Of a stretch of DNA of 64,000 bases, positions 61,392 to 64,000 are shown piece by piece. The stretch spans positions 1 through 64,000 of the forward strand of contig JAFQXE010000010.1 of NCBI GenBank assembly GCA_017407125.1, written 5' to 3'. The notes beneath the pieces are model-generated. The model searched no databases and had not been told where the DNA came from. It saw only the letters and a list, made by a program, of their open reading frames with translations. The translations under genes and the position numbers were made by a program. The stretch comes from Thermoguttaceae bacterium (GTDB taxonomy: Bacteria; Planctomycetota; Planctomycetia; Pirellulales; Thermoguttaceae). How positions within the stretch are numbered: position 1 is the first letter of the stretch; each line of letters begins with the position of its first letter.

Positions 61392-63068
61392 CTAGAGTTC
61401 GGTGTAGTCGTCTGCTGACTGTACGTTTCCTTTTTTAGTTACAACGCCATTTTGGATAACAGGATCATCCAAAACAACAACTTTTTCTCCCGGGTCAATC
61501 AACCCAATACAATTATACTGTTCTTTATTCTCGTCACTCCAAATGAATGTGGGACGTTCTTTAGGGGGGATGTCGCCCAAAATTTCATCCAAATTCGGGA
61601 TGGTTTCCAATTGTTCAGCAAAGCGCATTCGTTTTGACATTGGAATCTGATTAAAACCCAGTGAAGTGTAATCCTGGGCAAGCGATCGCAACCGCACTTC
61701 CAGATTGCGAATATCTGAATCCCACAGAGAACAAACGCGTGGAACCATTGAATTAATATTCTTGCGGATTAATTCAAGACGCTTAATTTCCGCATCCCGT
61801 TCTTCAACTTTTTTCGCCCACTCTTCTTGCACTTCATTCAAAGTCTTGCGATCGTTTTCGGAAATGACGCTGCAGCTGGAAAGCAGGAGAACGATAGATT
61901 GAATGCGTTCAAAATACAGCGTTTCCAATTTGTGCTTGTAATCAACGCGATCAAAAACAAGCGGCCGCTTCATCAAATGGAGAACAAACCAGCATGCGGC
62001 ATAAAGAAATACGCGTTTCAGGAAACCGCCCTGGATTGTCTTTTTGACGCCAAAGAATGAGCTAATGCTGATAAAAGACGATGTAATTGTTAAAATCGAA
62101 TCAACAGCGGCAACGGTTCCGACAGCAATCTCCAGCGTTTTGCGAACGGCTTCGTTGGCGGTTGCCCAGAATATTAACCAGGAGAATAAACCTGCCCCGA
62201 TCGCAGCGCCCAGGAGCGTTGTTATGTCGCCGGGTTGTTTCATGCCGCCAGTCCATGCAAAAAAGCCAACTATCCATGCGCCAATAAGCGCGCCGAGAGC
62301 CGCCATGATGCCTACTGCAACAGCAGGAACTTCCAATTTCAATTTGGCGCCTTCAGGAACCTGAATTGGCTTGAAAAGATTGCGAATGTAAAGCGGAAGA
62401 TACTCTGGAACCGCATTGTCAAACACTTTTTGCATCCAAATGGTTCCGGGTTTGCACATTTCGTCTACGAATTCAGGCTGAAGAGAGTTTGCAATCGCTT
62501 GAAGCGTGTTGCGATCAATAGGATCTTCCGGTTTGGCATTTGATCCCAGTTTTTTATCAAGAGCTTTCATAAAACAATCCGCTCTGTGACTTGCCAGTTC
62601 CTGAGCCTTAGAATACAGTTCTGTTCCTGGAACAAAACGTTCGTCATTCAAAATGAGTTGCGGATTTCCGATAAACGGCAGTTTTTTATCTTTAATATCG
62701 GGAACATCGTCTTTCGGTTCTTCCCTTGCGCTGCCAAGCGACTTTTTAGCTGCCCAACCATTGCGAATCAACAACACAACAATAACGAGAAGCAACGCCA
62801 CTGCAACCCATCCCGACAAGACAGATTGCCAGGAAGATTGAACTGTTTCCTGTTCAGCGGGAGCCTGTTGTACAGGCTGCGACGGCTGTTGTACTGGCTG
62901 CGATGCCTGTTGCACAGGAGGCGCCGCGACCTCAACTGGAGCTGTTGCCTGGGGCTGAACAGATGCGTCATTGGGCATTGCGGCTGGCTGCTCATCGGCA
63001 AAGACGTTTGCCATTAATGACGCTGCCGCCAGCAATAATGTTAAAGCAAATCTTTTTATGGTAACCAT
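61392..63068 (-). CDS. Multi-pass membrane protein with PQ-rich exported region, partner of the Hsp70-like protein
   Basis: 558 residues from ATG 63068 (AGGTGAG upstream). Signal peptide (FALTLLLAAASLMANVFA), a Pro/Gln repeat (PVQQASQPVQQPSQPVQQ), a membrane helix (WVAVALLLVIVVLLI), a soluble stretch of ~170 residues, four or so more helices (about 250–390) and a coiled coil (VQEEWAKKVEERDAEIKRLE). The C-terminal part is soluble. No family recognised. Probably co-transcribed with the Hsp70-like gene 34 bp downstream, giving a membrane complex; this is inference. Confidence 0.65.
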   Translation of the reverse strand: MVTIKRFALTLLLAAASLMANVFADEQPAAMPNDASVQPQATAPVEVAAPPVQQASQPVQQPSQPVQQAPAEQETVQSSWQSVLSGWVAVALLLVIVVLLIRNGWAAKKSLGSAREEPKDDVPDIKDKKLPFIGNPQLILNDERFVPGTELYSKAQELASHRADCFMKALDKKLGSNAKPEDPIDRNTLQAIANSLQPEFVDEMCKPGTIWMQKVFDNAVPEYLPLYIRNLFKPIQVPEGAKLKLEVPAVAVGIMAALGALIGAWIVGFFAWTGGMKQPGDITTLLGAAIGAGLFSWLIFWATANEAVRKTLEIAVGTVAAVDSILTITSSFISISSFFGVKKTIQGGFLKRVFLYAACWFVLHLMKRPLVFDRVDYKHKLETLYFERIQSIVLLLSSCSVISENDRKTLNEVQEEWAKKVEERDAEIKRLELIRKNINSMVPRVCSLWDSDIRNLEVRLRSLAQDYTSLGFNQIPMSKRMRFAEQLETIPNLDEILGDIPPKERPTFIWSDENKEQYNCIGLIDPGEKVVVLDDPVIQNGVVTKKGNVQSADDYTEL

Positions 63069-63126
63069 TTTCTCACCTGAAATCAAACCATTAAGGAAAT
63101 CCGATTTGAAATTACGTCAAAAATCT

Positions 63127-63144
63127 ACTATAATAAATTATAGT
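63127..63144. promoter_or_regulatory. Inverted repeat (possible operator) before the Hsp70 module
   Basis: ACTATAAT-AA-ATTATAGT: perfect 8-bp arms with 2-bp spacer, about 60 bp before the membrane gene start. A TTGCTT–18 bp–TATAGT promoter can be drawn across it on the minus strand, so it could be a repressor site. The remaining gap to 63651 is very AT-rich with nothing else seen. Confidence 0.45.
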
Positions 63145-63651
63145 TTCTTTAAGCAACCTGAGGCGATACGCAAAAATCTGGATTAATAAATCAAAATCCA
63201 CTTGCTAAACGCATCTCCTGCAATATTGCGCGATATCTATGATTTTAAATGAAGCCCACAAAAGGGAATGTAATTGTTTACACGCTGAAACTGTTATATC
63301 TTTTAATGAAATTACCGTTCGTTTAATCCAACAATAGCATTTGACGATTGCTGTTGATCAAAAAAACCATATTCTTTTATCAAAAGATGTTTATTTTTTA
63401 TACGTTGCATTATACCTTCCTGTTACTAAAAGTCAACCTTTTTGTAAAATATTTTTTAAAAAAAGCTTTTAAACAAAATTTTTGCAAATAAAGACAATTT
63501 AGCCAAAAAATAAAACCAGAATTAATATTTCTGTTTTCTTCTATTGAGCGCTCCTGTCTTGTAAAAATATCAAGACTGGTTATAATTTGTTAAAATTTAA
63601 TAATTTTCCAAAAGTTTTTTCTGGTCGAGACGGAAAGCGTCTATTTTTATC

Positions 63652-64000
63652 ATGATTACCATCGATCAAAATTCCTGCGTTCGCTGCGGGGCGTGCGTTC
63701 GCGAATGTCCCGGTTTAATATTAGAACAAAACCCAGACGGCTGCGCTCAAGTCGTTTCCAGCCGGGAAAGCTGCTGCATTGGCTGTCAGCATTGCGTTGC
63801 GATTTGTCCGGCCGGCGCAGTAAGCGTCGACGGCGTTGGCGCTGGCAACTGCTTGCCGAAAGGCGAACTTCCGTCGGAAGAACAAATGTTCAGTTTGATC
63901 CGAATGCGGCGCAGTACGCGAAGTTGGTCTGATCGACCTGTTGAGCCGGAAACGATTGAACGTCTTCAAAACGCTCTAAACTGGACGGCAACCGGTTGCA
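63652..64000 (+). CDS. Ferredoxin–nitroreductase fusion, partial (runs off right edge)
   Basis: 116 residues visible. Two 4Fe-4S sites, CVRCGACVRECP and CCIGCQHCVAICP, followed by the start of a nitroreductase domain (FSLIRMRRSTRSWSDRPVEPE). Family: FMN enzymes that reduce nitro compounds or other acceptors with electrons from the N-terminal ferredoxin domain; common in anaerobes. ATG 63652 lacks a clear SD. Confidence 0.88.
   Translation, partial: MITIDQNSCVRCGACVRECPGLILEQNPDGCAQVVSSRESCCIGCQHCVAICPAGAVSVDGVGAGNCLPKGELPSEEQMFSLIRMRRSTRSWSDRPVEPETIERLQNALNWTATGC

Overview
This window looks like a chromosomal segment of a planctomycete (Planctomycetota), probably an anaerobic or microaerophilic member of the Pirellulales/Thermoguttaceae type; the lineage is inferred from gene content, not from a marker gene. 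The lineage signs are four DUF1559 pseudopilins with the H-X9-DG C-terminal motif, a BBP7-like outer-membrane barrel, a thioredoxin–trypsin fusion, a squalene-cyclase-like secreted alpha-toroid, a zinc-ribbon protein, a DUF1844 protein and a Cys-rich lipoprotein. A flavodiiron O2/NO reductase suggests life at low oxygen. G+C is near half by eye. The gaps and the RAYT, Hsp70-module and 26.7–27.9 kb genes are clearly more AT-rich.

Layout. 1–14.9 kb: partial tilS and an alpha-toroid protein (minus), then fprA, a WYL regulator, a zinc-ribbon protein, tRNA-Lys(UUU), a polyprenyl diphosphate synthase, a glucuronokinase-like GHMP kinase, uxaC, a 1160-residue secreted multidomain protein and a membrane/LRR-like protein. 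15–25.7 kb: a BtaA-like betaine-lipid enzyme, trpS, dusB, a pseudopilin, the thioredoxin–protease, a second membrane/LRR-like paralogue and a NodB-like deacetylase. 25.7–28.4 kb: an accessory patch with a RAYT transposase between REP copies, two AT-rich unknown genes and a 71-bp tandem repeat. 28.4–39.9 kb: purC, hisF, a YchF-like GTPase, a TPR protein, the BBP7-like barrel, a beta-propeller/diheme cytochrome c, a Cys-rich lipoprotein and acpS. 39.9–49 kb: a GH99-like enzyme, a four-gene minus operon (TSCPD, ABM, MBL, Fe-ADH), a Tat-exported five-bladed-propeller glycosidase-like protein, and the operon Sel1–xseA–DUF1844–pepT. 49–64 kb: three tandem pseudopilins, a YfhO-like membrane protein, prmC, purM, an alpha/beta hydrolase, an Hsp70-like protein with a membrane hairpin, its membrane partner, and the start of a ferredoxin–nitroreductase.

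The most unusual feature is the repeat load. (i) Period-7 tandem arrays of many different sequences sit in gaps, against start codons, inside tilS and across stop codons, often as inverted pairs around a CGCTTTGCG core. (ii) A 215-bp MITE-like element with long terminal inverted repeats has internal hairpins supported by compensatory changes between copies. (iii) A ~60-bp element sits at gene 3' ends and supplies the C-terminus of XseA. (iv) REP sequences flank the RAYT gene. (v) A 71-bp triplicated unit lies beside purC. The best candidate for an undescribed protein system is the membrane-anchored Hsp70-like / multi-pass membrane protein / hydrolase cluster at 58.3–63.1 kb.

Many genes have no Shine–Dalgarno and an A/C-rich leader ending in AACATC or similar before ATG, while others have a clear AAGGAG. 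Start codons were chosen accordingly.
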